This document shows, one piece after another, positions 52,612-61,515 of a DNA stretch of 64,000 nucleotides (the stretch's first letter is position 1; every line of letters begins with the position of its first letter). The translations under genes were made by a program, and so were the position numbers. This stretch comes from CBDCWO01 sp965223405 (lineage in GTDB: Bacteria; Bacteroidota; Bacteroidia; Chitinophagales; Saprospiraceae): assembly GCA_965223405.1 (NCBI GenBank), contig CBDCWO010000006.1:1736001-1800000 (forward strand), read 5' to 3'. The notes under the pieces are model-generated. The model was given only the letters and a program-made list of their open reading frames with translations. It ran no database searches and had not been told where the DNA came from.

Positions 52612-54684
52612 ATGAAAGAAAAGAAAATACCCGCTTTCCGTAAACTGAGATGTTATGCTTTTGACCCTGCCTTGTCGTTACAGCTCGACACGGTTGAAAT
52701 CAATACGATGGAATATACTTTGCCATGGGAAGACCTGGATCCCGGACCGGTGGGAGAGTATTTGGAAATCATAGATTTCGATCCTACATTGAAGAAATTC
52801 TATCGTCCGGTAAATTTGAATGACCGGCACATTCTAGTTGAAAATGGACTGAGACCAAGTGAAAGTAATCCGCAATTCCATCAACAAATGGTTTATGCAG
52901 TTGCCATGACAACCATCAAAAATTTTGAAAAAGCGTTGGGCAGAAAAATTATCTGGTCTACACGTTTACTTGCCGATCGAAAAGAATATGAAGAGTACGT
53001 TGAAAAATTAAGGATTTATCCGCATGCATTGCGAGAGGCAAACGCCTATTACAGCCCTCATAAAAAGGCCATTTTATTTGGCTATTTTGCCTCCAGCCCT
53101 GCCAACATTGCCTTACATATGCCCAATTCACTGGTATTCACCTGTGTGAGCCACGACATCATTGCCCATGAGGTAACTCACGCCATTTTGGATGGGCTGT
53201 ATCGGCACTATAACAATCCAACGAATCCCGATGTGCTGGCATTTCATGAAGCCTTTGCCGATATAGTGGCTTTGTTCCAACACTTCACTTTCCCCGATGT
53301 TTTAAAACATCAGATCGCCAGGACCCGCGGTAATCTTGAAGATCAAAATTTACTTGGTCAATTGGCTCAGGAGTTTGGTTCAGCTATCGGGAGTTATGGA
53401 AGTCTGAGAGATGCTCTGGGTGGCGTAAATCCCAAAACCAAAAAATGGGAGCCGAAACATCCGGATCCACATGAATACAGGACCACTATGGAACCACATG
53501 CCAGGGGCAGTATTCTGGTAGCTGCTGTTTTTGAGGCCTTTATAAATATCTATAAAAGAAGAATTTCCGATTTACTGCGAATTGCATCGAATGGTACGGG
53601 AATATTACCGGCCGGTGAATTGCATCCTGATCTGGTAAACCGCCTGGCAAAGGAAGCAGCCAAATCAGCAGGACATGTACTATCCATGTGCATCAGAGCA
53701 CTGGATTATTGTCCACCGGTGGATATCACTTTCGGTGATTATCTGCGCGCCATTATTACGGCTGATTCAGATTTAGTGAAAAATGATAAAAGAGATTACC
53801 GGCTGGTATTCATCGATGCATTTAGGAAAAGGGGAATATACCCCCAGGGATTAAAAACTTTAAGTGTGGATAGTTTACGTCAATCCCTATTAAATATCGG
53901 ATATGAAGCTCCGGATAAGAAAAAACCCAAAATTAAAGCCCTGACATTTTCCAAAAGCCACTTACCCGAGAAACTTGATGATACTACCAGAGAGTTGATT
54001 GGAATTATTATAACGTTTCTCAAAGATTATGGTGATAAAATCAAATATGTAAATGATCGGAAGGCAATTTATGATCTCACTCGTGCCTTTATTGGAGGAA
54101 AATACGACGATCCCGATGAATTGATTCAGGGATTACACCAGCGGATCCAGATTAAATTTTCGAGATCCATCGAATTTAGCAGAATTACAGGACTTGCTTT
54201 CCTGGCTGACTTCCAGCGTTTGGGGCTTAGGGGTAATTATGACTATGGTATGCCCTCTTTTCAAATTCAAAATTTGCGGATGGTATCCAGGGTCGGGCCG
54301 GATGGCAATCAAATCAATCAGGTGGTCTTTTCCATCTTCCAGCGTAGTGGGATAATTATGAAAAACGGTAAACCAGATGGACACTACATCCCCGAAGACG
54401 ACCAGGATCCTCCGGAAAATGGATTTGAACTTCAAGGAGGTTGTACTCTAATTTTTGACCTGGATACGGAAAAATTAAAATATGTGATCTCCAAACCCTT
54501 GTTGGATTTGCAAGCTATGAGCCAAAAGTCTCCGCAATACAAAATTCACGAAGAGCGTGCAATCCGTCAATACAACTTTCAATTTGATGAGGGAATGGAC
54601 CACCGCAATGAATACAATAAGTATTTTGGAATCGGTCTCGACAATAAATTTAACGAACCATTCGCAATCCTTCACAAACATTAA
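52612..54684 (+). CDS. Gluzincin-family metallopeptidase, cytosolic
   Basis: A 690-aa protein without signal peptide or sorting domain. The zinc motif is HEVTH (residues 186-190), followed by FHEAFAD with Glu213 as the probable third ligand, 23 residues on, as in gluzincins. The N-terminal part 'RKLRCYAFDPALSLQLDTVE' and 'NPQFHQQMVYAVAMTTIKNF' are likely family hallmarks of an unnamed group. About 250 C-terminal residues hold no domain I can name and look beta-rich. It lies 12 nt upstream of an MBL-fold hydrolase gene, so the two form one unit. Substrate and purpose are unknown; a processing or conflict-related role is possible. Confidence 0.75.
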   Translation: MKEKKIPAFRKLRCYAFDPALSLQLDTVEINTMEYTLPWEDLDPGPVGEYLEIIDFDPTLKKFYRPVNLNDRHILVENGLRPSESNPQFHQQMVYAVAMTTIKNFEKALGRKIIWSTRLLADRKEYEEYVEKLRIYPHALREANAYYSPHKKAILFGYFASSPANIALHMPNSLVFTCVSHDIIAHEVTHAILDGLYRHYNNPTNPDVLAFHEAFADIVALFQHFTFPDVLKHQIARTRGNLEDQNLLGQLAQEFGSAIGSYGSLRDALGGVNPKTKKWEPKHPDPHEYRTTMEPHARGSILVAAVFEAFINIYKRRISDLLRIASNGTGILPAGELHPDLVNRLAKEAAKSAGHVLSMCIRALDYCPPVDITFGDYLRAIITADSDLVKNDKRDYRLVFIDAFRKRGIYPQGLKTLSVDSLRQSLLNIGYEAPDKKKPKIKALTFSKSHLPEKLDDTTRELIGIIITFLKDYGDKIKYVNDRKAIYDLTRAFIGGKYDDPDELIQGLHQRIQIKFSRSIEFSRITGLAFLADFQRLGLRGNYDYGMPSFQIQNLRMVSRVGPDGNQINQVVFSIFQRSGIIMKNGKPDGHYIPEDDQDPPENGFELQGGCTLIFDLDTEKLKYVISKPLLDLQAMSQKSPQYKIHEERAIRQYNFQFDEGMDHRNEYNKYFGIGLDNKFNEPFAILHKH

Positions 54685-54696
54685 AACCCACAGAAT

Positions 54697-56178
54697 ATGG
54701 CCAAAAGAAATCAGTCTAAATCGATCACTCATGCCGAAGTACGCATGTACCGGATGGGTACCGGAGATTGTTTTGTGATCAAGTTATTTACGGAGGAAAA
54801 GGAACAACTCAAAATAATGATCGATGCAGGTGTTTGGCAAGGTAGCAAAGCCAGACTCACACCTTATATTAAAGATCTGAAGTCCTATGTAGACAATCAT
54901 GTAAATATCCTTTTGATCACCCATGAACATCAAGACCATGTGTTGGCTTTTCAGCGATGTAAAGACTTGTTTACCAATGACTTTACCATTGACCAAATTT
55001 GGTTGGCCTGGACCGAAAATGAACAGGCCAAAGTGGTCAAAGAGTGGAAGGAAGACTACGGTCAAAAGAAGAGGGCTTTGGGCATTGCCGCAAGACAACT
55101 TCAAGACATTATTGAAGATCCGGATTATCAAAAACAATTTGAGGCAGATCGTTTCTCAATGGATATGTTAGGAGCCAGAAAATCATTCTCAAAGGTTCTG
55201 TCCGGATTTGCCGAATTGCACATGTCTCGTGTCAATAAAGTCTATACCGGTGGACTTAAAGGCATGGAAATAGTGAAAAATGAATTGTCCAATAACAATA
55301 TTCGCTACTGCGAACCCGGAGAAATTATTGAAAATATCCAGAATGCACCAGGTATAAAAGTCTATATTCTCGGACCACCCAGAGACATTATCCAGGTAAA
55401 GAAAGAACACGGTAAAAAAGGGGAAACTTACGAGCATAATAAAGACCTGAGCGATCATGAGGTATTTGCCGCCGCCTTAACTGATACGGAAAGTTCGATG
55501 TCCCAAATACTTCCTTTTGACACCATATATGTCGAGGAATCACCATCCCAGCAGAAATTGTATACCGATCCCGACAATGCCTGGAGAAAAATAGATCACG
55601 ATTGGTTGTACAGTGCCGGATCCATGGCATTACGTATGAACAGCCTCACTAATAACCTGAGCCTGGCCATTGCCATCGAATTCGAAGAAAGTGGGAGAGT
55701 CATGTTGTTTCCCGGAGATGCGGAATACGGCAGCTGGGAAAGTTGGCATAAAATTGACTGGTCAGAATCCGGAAATGATCCTGCTAAACATTTGACTGAA
55801 GACTTATTGAACCGGACCGTTTTATACAAGGTCGCGCACCATATGAGTCACAACGGAACGGCTAAGACCAAGGGACTGGAGATGATGACACATAAAGATC
55901 TCGCGGCAATGGCGACCTTGGATTATGATCAGATCAGCAGTGGATGGACGAGCACCATGCCCAACCGGGCCATTACCAAAGAACTACTGGATCGTACTAA
56001 AGGTAGAATTATGGTGATGAATGAAAAAAATCTGTTTTTTGATTTAAGTGACCAAATCAAACTATCAGACAAGATCCTCGAAGCACGATCCAAAATGAGT
56101 CAGAAAGATAAGGAACGCTTTACTGCGGATTTTAAATCTAATAAACTGTATTTACAATTTACAGTACGGGGAGAATAA
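54697..56178 (+). CDS. MBL-fold (ComEC/Rec2-like) metallo-hydrolase
   Basis: A 493-aa cytosolic protein. The metallo-beta-lactamase fold is shown by GTGDCFVIKL, then MIDAGVW and the metal motif THEHQDHVLAF (residues 75-85; H76, H78, D80, H81). Further metal-binding parts are VMLFPGDAEY and VAHHMSHNGT near the C-terminus, the pattern of ComEC-type and nuclease-type MBLs. A long insertion of about 200 residues separates them. There is no signal peptide. It follows the gluzincin gene by 12 nt. Nuclease or phosphodiesterase activity is inferred from the fold only. Confidence 0.8.
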   Translation: MAKRNQSKSITHAEVRMYRMGTGDCFVIKLFTEEKEQLKIMIDAGVWQGSKARLTPYIKDLKSYVDNHVNILLITHEHQDHVLAFQRCKDLFTNDFTIDQIWLAWTENEQAKVVKEWKEDYGQKKRALGIAARQLQDIIEDPDYQKQFEADRFSMDMLGARKSFSKVLSGFAELHMSRVNKVYTGGLKGMEIVKNELSNNNIRYCEPGEIIENIQNAPGIKVYILGPPRDIIQVKKEHGKKGETYEHNKDLSDHEVFAAALTDTESSMSQILPFDTIYVEESPSQQKLYTDPDNAWRKIDHDWLYSAGSMALRMNSLTNNLSLAIAIEFEESGRVMLFPGDAEYGSWESWHKIDWSESGNDPAKHLTEDLLNRTVLYKVAHHMSHNGTAKTKGLEMMTHKDLAAMATLDYDQISSGWTSTMPNRAITKELLDRTKGRIMVMNEKNLFFDLSDQIKLSDKILEARSKMSQKDKERFTADFKSNKLYLQFTVRGE

Positions 56179-56480
56179 CGAAGTTGATAGGTCGTATAAC
56201 CATGTTAATCCTGGACTCGTAAATAGTTGTAGGCTATTCCAGATCAGTTTTATGCATCGTGCAGTTTATTGATTACTGAGTCCACTCGGGAAAGCAAAAA
56301 ATTATTGCATCGAAATATTGCAGAATATGACTTTCACTTCCCGCTGCTCTGATCCTAAGGAGTAACCGCGCGCAATGCCAACAAAAATGCCGGTTCTTTG
56401 CCGAATTGATTTTTAAAGTTTCGGATAGTTGTGAATTAAGGTATAATATGTCTGCCCGTGCTAAAAGTGTGGCTTACCAT
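56179..56480. other. Convergent intergenic region
   Basis: 302 bp between the MBL-fold and BNR-repeat genes. I see no gene, strong terminator or repeat apart from a TAGGCTATT string at 56230-56238 that occurs in three other spacers. Confidence 0.4.
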
Positions 56481-59066
56481 TTACTTAACCGTAATCTTCC
56501 TCTTTTGTATTCCTTCAGAGCTTTTGAACGAAATTAAATATTCTCCAGATGTCAAATATTTTTTGTAGTAAATGTAATAGGGCAGATCACTTTCATCTTC
56601 TTTTATAACAAGATCCCATCTAAATTCATTGAAGCCCTGTTTGCCCTCCATGGAATGAGTCCAAATAACGGAGTCTTGAAGGTTGCTCAATGTGATATCT
56701 ATTGCTTCTGCTTCATTCAACCAATAGGTAATAGGTAATTTTTCCAAGGACTTTTCATCAACATCGTGGTGTGTATCTCGGCGTCGGGGTTCTTTGATTG
56801 TGGGTAGTTCGAAAAGATGATTTGCCGTCAATTCCTTTGTGACTTTAGTATATACCGGCTTGAGATTAGTTTTATATATACCTCTTCCATGAGTGGCAAT
56901 GATGATATCTTTCGAATCATGATCAATAACAATGTCGGCAATGCTGGCATCCGGCAAACTTTTGCCGAAGTAGGACCATTCCTGGCCGCGATTCTGTGAA
57001 ATGTACACGCCACGATAGGTGCCGGCGTAAAGGATGTTCTCAAATTCAGGATCTTCCAATATGGTATTGATACAATGATTAGGTAAGTTATTGGTTATCG
57101 AAGACCAATTGGTTCCATAATCTTCAGAAACATATAAATAAGCATCAAAGTTATCATGGTTTAATCCGGTCATTTGGACATAAACACGCCCCTTTTTATG
57201 TTTGGAAGGATATATGCATCGAATGTATTGGTTCGATAAGCCATCCGAAATATTATCCCATTGACCACCTCCATCTTGCGTACGCCACATACTCCCTCTA
57301 TCAGTCCCAACGTAGAGAGTCCCTTCATTAAAAAAAGATTCTGCTATGGCACCTGCGGCCAGTTCTTTCTGGGGATGGTTGCGTTTTTTGATTAGATCTG
57401 GACTTATAATGGACCAATTGTCACCACGGTTATTGCTTCGCATAACGAAGTTTCCTGCCATATAGACCGTTTTTGAATTGTGCGGAGATAATATATAGGG
57501 TGTTATAAAATTGTAATCAATCTTAATGCTATCTTTTGGAAATTTAGGCCGGATTGATACTGAAGTATTCGTGTGCCGATCTAATCGCCGGGCACCTCCA
57601 TTTTGCATACTGAAATAGAGGGTATTTGTATCTACCGGATCCACTAAGGTAATACAACCATCACCACCGCTCCAAGCATCAATCCATAGATATTGCCAGG
57701 GATCGTCAAATTTTGGATTCCATTCCTTCGCAGTACCAAACACCGTGGCATCATCTTGAGTTCCCCCGAAAATAGTATAGGGTGACTTTTTATCAATCTC
57801 AATATCGTAGAATTCTCCGGCCGGAATATTATTTAGATGCAACCAGGAATTACCACGATTATAGCTATGATATAAACCTCCATCATTGCCAAGGAGAAGT
57901 TCCTTTGGGTTCTTGGGATTGATCCATAGTTCACAATGGTCCAAATGAAGGGTTTGAGCCGGATTCGGAGTCAGGTGTGATACTTTCCCACCTACATAAG
58001 AAAACATTTTGCCCCCATCTTCACTATGTAGCAATCTTACACCCAAGCCATAAATCTCTAGATCATTCAGAGGATTTACATAGATATCCATAAAGTACCA
58101 TCCGATTACCGACAATGCCTTTATGTCACTGGTGTGCGTTTTCTTCCAGTGCAATCCTCCATCGATAGTCAGGTAGATTTCCCCGGCTCCTAGAGAGTCT
58201 CGATTTCTTTGATCAACAAAAATATAGGCTTTGTCAGGATCTTGATATGACGCAGCAATACCTATCCGACCGGTATTTTCATCAATGGTGATACCGTTTG
58301 TGATTTTTTCCCATGTGACCCCTCTGTCCTTACTTTTATAGACACCGCTATATGGACCGTTTACACCGGGATAATTTTGCCAGGTAGTAGCATAAACAAT
58401 ATCGGGTGATACAGGGGAGAATACAATATCATTGGCCCCTGTCTTTTCATCAATAAATAAGACATGCTGCCAGGTTTCCCCTCCATTTGCTGACCGAAAA
58501 ATTCCACGATTTGGGTTCGATGACCAAAAGTGGCCCATTGCTGCCACCAGGACTACATCCGGATTGTCGGGATGTATTGCTATTTCACCGATGTGCCAGG
58601 TGTCAGGCAAGCCTACATTCGACCAATTATTGCCACCATCTATTGATCGGTAAATGCCTGTCCCGGGCATAGTGAAATTACGAGCCTTTTTAAGGCTCTC
58701 CCCCGTACCTACATAAATAATATCCGGGTTTGATGGGGCAATGGCGATATCACCAATACCGAGAGAAGCCATGTTTTCGAATATGCATTTCCAGCTTAAG
58801 CCATTATCAGTGGTTTTCCACAATCCCCCGGAACCAAATGCCACATAAATAATTCCGGGATGATCTGGATGTGCCTGAACCGCTTCTACACGCGACCCGT
58901 TCAGGGTAGGACCCAGCTGTATCCACTCCAAACCAAATGGTGTAGCATTCTTCATCCGGGTATGTTCTTTATAGGATTGCAGTAAGGGTGATTCCGGTTG
59001 ATTCTGAGCAGAAATGTGATTGAATTGTAAAAAGAATACTAGTACAATGATCAGGATGTTTTTCAC
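56481..59066 (-). CDS. Secreted BNR/sortilin-type repeat protein
   Basis: An 861-aa exported protein (signal 'LIIVLVFFLQFNHISAQ'). It carries a long series of Asp-box (BNR) repeats 'SxDxGxxW': TTDNGLSWK, SIDGGNNW, SANGGETW, SKDRGVTWE, TIDGGLHWK, SYNRGNSW, TQDGGGQWD, SEDYGTNW and SQNRGQEW. This is a two-propeller layout as in sortilin/VPS10-like and xyloglucanase-like proteins. The C-terminal 100 residues ('LPYYIYYKKYLTSGEYLISF') form a beta-sandwich without T9SS signature residues. Glycosidase activity is not evident. The annotation 'glycosyl hydrolase' often given to relatives would be unsupported. Confidence 0.85.
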   Translation of the reverse strand: MKNILIIVLVFFLQFNHISAQNQPESPLLQSYKEHTRMKNATPFGLEWIQLGPTLNGSRVEAVQAHPDHPGIIYVAFGSGGLWKTTDNGLSWKCIFENMASLGIGDIAIAPSNPDIIYVGTGESLKKARNFTMPGTGIYRSIDGGNNWSNVGLPDTWHIGEIAIHPDNPDVVLVAAMGHFWSSNPNRGIFRSANGGETWQHVLFIDEKTGANDIVFSPVSPDIVYATTWQNYPGVNGPYSGVYKSKDRGVTWEKITNGITIDENTGRIGIAASYQDPDKAYIFVDQRNRDSLGAGEIYLTIDGGLHWKKTHTSDIKALSVIGWYFMDIYVNPLNDLEIYGLGVRLLHSEDGGKMFSYVGGKVSHLTPNPAQTLHLDHCELWINPKNPKELLLGNDGGLYHSYNRGNSWLHLNNIPAGEFYDIEIDKKSPYTIFGGTQDDATVFGTAKEWNPKFDDPWQYLWIDAWSGGDGCITLVDPVDTNTLYFSMQNGGARRLDRHTNTSVSIRPKFPKDSIKIDYNFITPYILSPHNSKTVYMAGNFVMRSNNRGDNWSIISPDLIKKRNHPQKELAAGAIAESFFNEGTLYVGTDRGSMWRTQDGGGQWDNISDGLSNQYIRCIYPSKHKKGRVYVQMTGLNHDNFDAYLYVSEDYGTNWSSITNNLPNHCINTILEDPEFENILYAGTYRGVYISQNRGQEWSYFGKSLPDASIADIVIDHDSKDIIIATHGRGIYKTNLKPVYTKVTKELTANHLFELPTIKEPRRRDTHHDVDEKSLEKLPITYWLNEAEAIDITLSNLQDSVIWTHSMEGKQGFNEFRWDLVIKEDESDLPYYIYYKKYLTSGEYLISFKSSEGIQKRKITVK

Positions 59067-59130
59067 GCAAGAATTTTATTTTGTGAGTCGTTTAAAAAGC
59101 TATGACAAAATAGCCATTTCCTCTATTCTC

Positions 59131-60510
59131 TTACTCTTTCGACTTTTTTCTGGCTTTGTAGGCTTCAAATCTAAACTGATAGTCCTTAAATTGCTGATCA
59201 GTATACCTTGATTTCCAATAGGGAGGAAGGTCCAGGCGTTCCGGAACTTCTTTGGGAGCCAAATCAATATAGACGGATTTCCCTTGTTTGTTCTTTTTCA
59301 GTTCAAAGGCATCATATAACTGGTTGTCTACAGTATAAGCCTCGAAGCCGAGCACATCATCTTTGATGCGGATGATCTGAAATAGTTGTGTATTGGAAGC
59401 ACCTCTCTGCATCCACTCAGCCAATCCCAAATCATACATTTTTGGTCCGCTTACACTCACCACATAGACCGGTCCCTGGATGGAGTTTCTTTTACCCTTC
59501 CCAAGAGGAAGATTAGTTCCCCGCCCATAAGTGTGATCATGACCTTGTAACACCAGGTCTACACGGTACTTTTCGAACAGCGGTTTCAAAGCACTTCTCA
59601 ATCTGACATTGTCCCGCCCGAATTTTGTAGAGTACACCGGATAGTGGGTGGTTACAATAGTCCAGCGTTGATCGTTATTTTCAAGCACATTTTTTAACCA
59701 ATTTATTTGAGCGGTGCTGTCTGCTTTGGACCGAAAACCAGGCGAATCCAAAGAAATAATCCGCGTGCCCGGATAATCGATATAATAAACGGTCTCTTCA
59801 AATCCTTCCGGGCCATTTTGCGGGAGGGTAAAGGTAGGCTTCCAATGGTCCGACAAGGTATATATCCCTTGTTCATTCCATCCATATTCATGATTTCCAG
59901 GTGTCGCAATGCTGGGCATAACTCCATAAATCCATCCTCCGGCATAATACCATTCGCCCCATTCATGATCACTGTTGCGGCGATTGACCAGGTCTCCGGC
60001 ATGCAGTAAAAAATCTGCTTTAGGCATCTGCATAAAGGCACCTCGTATGGCCCTTGACCACATAGACTTAAGATCATTTTGTGCATCACCAAAGTATATA
60101 AAAGACAGCTCTTCGTTGCCTTCAGACGCCGTACTAAAATGATTCCACTCGCTCCATAGCACACTATCCCCCACTCTATAAGCATATTGAGTGCCTGGAT
60201 TCAATTCATCCATAATCGCAGAATAATAATTAGCTCCGCTTTGATCACTTAAGTAAGCGGTTCTCTTTGCATCAAACGTTCTAACCGAGTCAGCGAAATT
60301 TGGCGAAGGGTCCACCAGCGCCAGTTGAACAAATCCTCGTTTTATATATACTGCAGTTCGCCAGGTAACCGCCATACTGGTCGTAGGATTTTCGGTGAGA
60401 TTGAGAATTATCCTATCCGGCACGGCAGTCGGAGGATAATAATCTTTGGTTTGAGCCTCAATGATCGAAAGTATCAAGAGGGAAAATATGAGCGTTGAAA
60501 CAAACTTCAT
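59131..60510 (-). CDS. Purple-acid-phosphatase-like secreted metallophosphoesterase
   Basis: A 459-aa exported enzyme with signal 'FVSTLIFSLLILSIIEAQ'. A fibronectin-like N-terminal domain (residues about 25-125, with 'NPTTSMAVTWRTA') precedes the dimetal phosphoesterase core: FGDAQND, HAGDLVNRR, TPGNHEYG, TTHYPVY and GHDHTYGR occur in order as the five conserved blocks. The C-terminal tail of 60 residues is basic (YKARKKSKE at the end). It probably hydrolyses organic phosphate esters in the periplasm or outside. Convergent to nothing; 64 nt from the BNR-repeat gene start on the same strand, so co-transcription is possible. Confidence 0.9.
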   Translation of the reverse strand: MKFVSTLIFSLLILSIIEAQTKDYYPPTAVPDRIILNLTENPTTSMAVTWRTAVYIKRGFVQLALVDPSPNFADSVRTFDAKRTAYLSDQSGANYYSAIMDELNPGTQYAYRVGDSVLWSEWNHFSTASEGNEELSFIYFGDAQNDLKSMWSRAIRGAFMQMPKADFLLHAGDLVNRRNSDHEWGEWYYAGGWIYGVMPSIATPGNHEYGWNEQGIYTLSDHWKPTFTLPQNGPEGFEETVYYIDYPGTRIISLDSPGFRSKADSTAQINWLKNVLENNDQRWTIVTTHYPVYSTKFGRDNVRLRSALKPLFEKYRVDLVLQGHDHTYGRGTNLPLGKGKRNSIQGPVYVVSVSGPKMYDLGLAEWMQRGASNTQLFQIIRIKDDVLGFEAYTVDNQLYDAFELKKNKQGKSVYIDLAPKEVPERLDLPPYWKSRYTDQQFKDYQFRFEAYKARKKSKE

Positions 60511-60733
60511 CGAATTAGGTTATTGAAGTGATTTGATTATTAAATCTGCTTGGTAGAGGCAAATTTAATTAAATGTGGAAGATGTACTATCTAAAATGAA
60601 GAATAGCAGCAATTATGTATCTTGAGTTAACCAAATTTTTTGCAGAAAACCCTATGTTCTGGTTACTGTAAACTTTGATCCAATATTTTCAAAGTACATC
60701 TCATAGAAATGGTTATTTCCCATCCAACCTCCA

Positions 60734-61515
60734 TTATTTCAACATCCGGCTTATGTCGCCTCCCAGTCGCCCGAGCAAAATCCGTGGCACATAATTGGAA
60801 CCGTATCGGATACCTTCGTAGATTCCTGCAACGACCGTTCCTAAGAAATCTCCCAGTTCAGTCACTCTTTCTTTTTTATATTCTTCTATGGAAATGGGGT
60901 GGAAAGACAAATTAGTCCCATATACCTGATTGATGTAAAGGGCTAATTGCGCCTGGGTAATTGCCTCCCCTCCTACAAAACAAACCTGCCCATTATGCTT
61001 TTCATTCAGAAGCATTTGGGTGTAGGCTACCCCCAGTTCTGGTCTGCTGGTGATACCACATTTACCATCTCCCGCACTATTTCTTATTTCACCTTCATTT
61101 ACATAGGTATCCATATATTCCAAATCTGGTTCAATGTAAATGCCGTTTCTTCCAATCACCCATTCAAGCCCGGATGCCTGCACATCTTTTTCCGTTTTGC
61201 AGATTACTTTGCACAATGGGTTTAAATCCGTATCTATATTCATCGCCAACAATGCTGGTATAAACTATTTTTTTTGACCTCATTTTGTTTGGCAGCTGCG
61301 ATCACATTGCGATGTTGTAGGATTCTTTTTTCAGGGGCATCCATGCCAGAAACTAACAAGACGGCATCCACACCTATTAGACTATGGTTATTGCTTGTTG
61401 GAAATTTCCAAACAGGCAACCGCAAGTACAAACATTCCGGCCTTCTGAGATTTCTGAGTAGGTCCCAATTTTACCATTTGATAATCACAGGCCGATCCAC
61501 AAGTATCGCCATATT
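60734..61515 (-). pseudogene. Decayed NmrA-like NAD(P)-binding protein gene
   Basis: The minus strand encodes recognisable pieces of an NmrA/QorB-type short-chain oxidoreductase in different frames. GVDAVLLVSGMDAPEKR...RNVIAAAKQN lies in one frame (61431 down to about 61275). IVYTSIVGDEYRYGF follows in a second frame after the run of eight A (61268-61275). 'VQASGLEWVIGRNG' to the end lies in the third (from about 61205). At least two frameshifts are needed, and the N-terminal Rossmann region (61432-61515) is shortened and broken by stops. The C-terminal frame remains open to 60734 (172 aa), but lacks the cofactor site. I therefore call it a pseudogene. Confidence 0.75.

Noticed and set aside
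56481..59066. Sialidase or xyloglucanase
   Set aside because: Only Asp-box repeats are visible. No FRIP motif or catalytic acid arrangement could be identified, so no enzyme activity is claimed.
60734..61252. Intact 172-aa oxidoreductase
   Set aside because: It lacks the Rossmann cofactor site, and matching N-terminal pieces lie upstream in other frames, which marks a broken gene.
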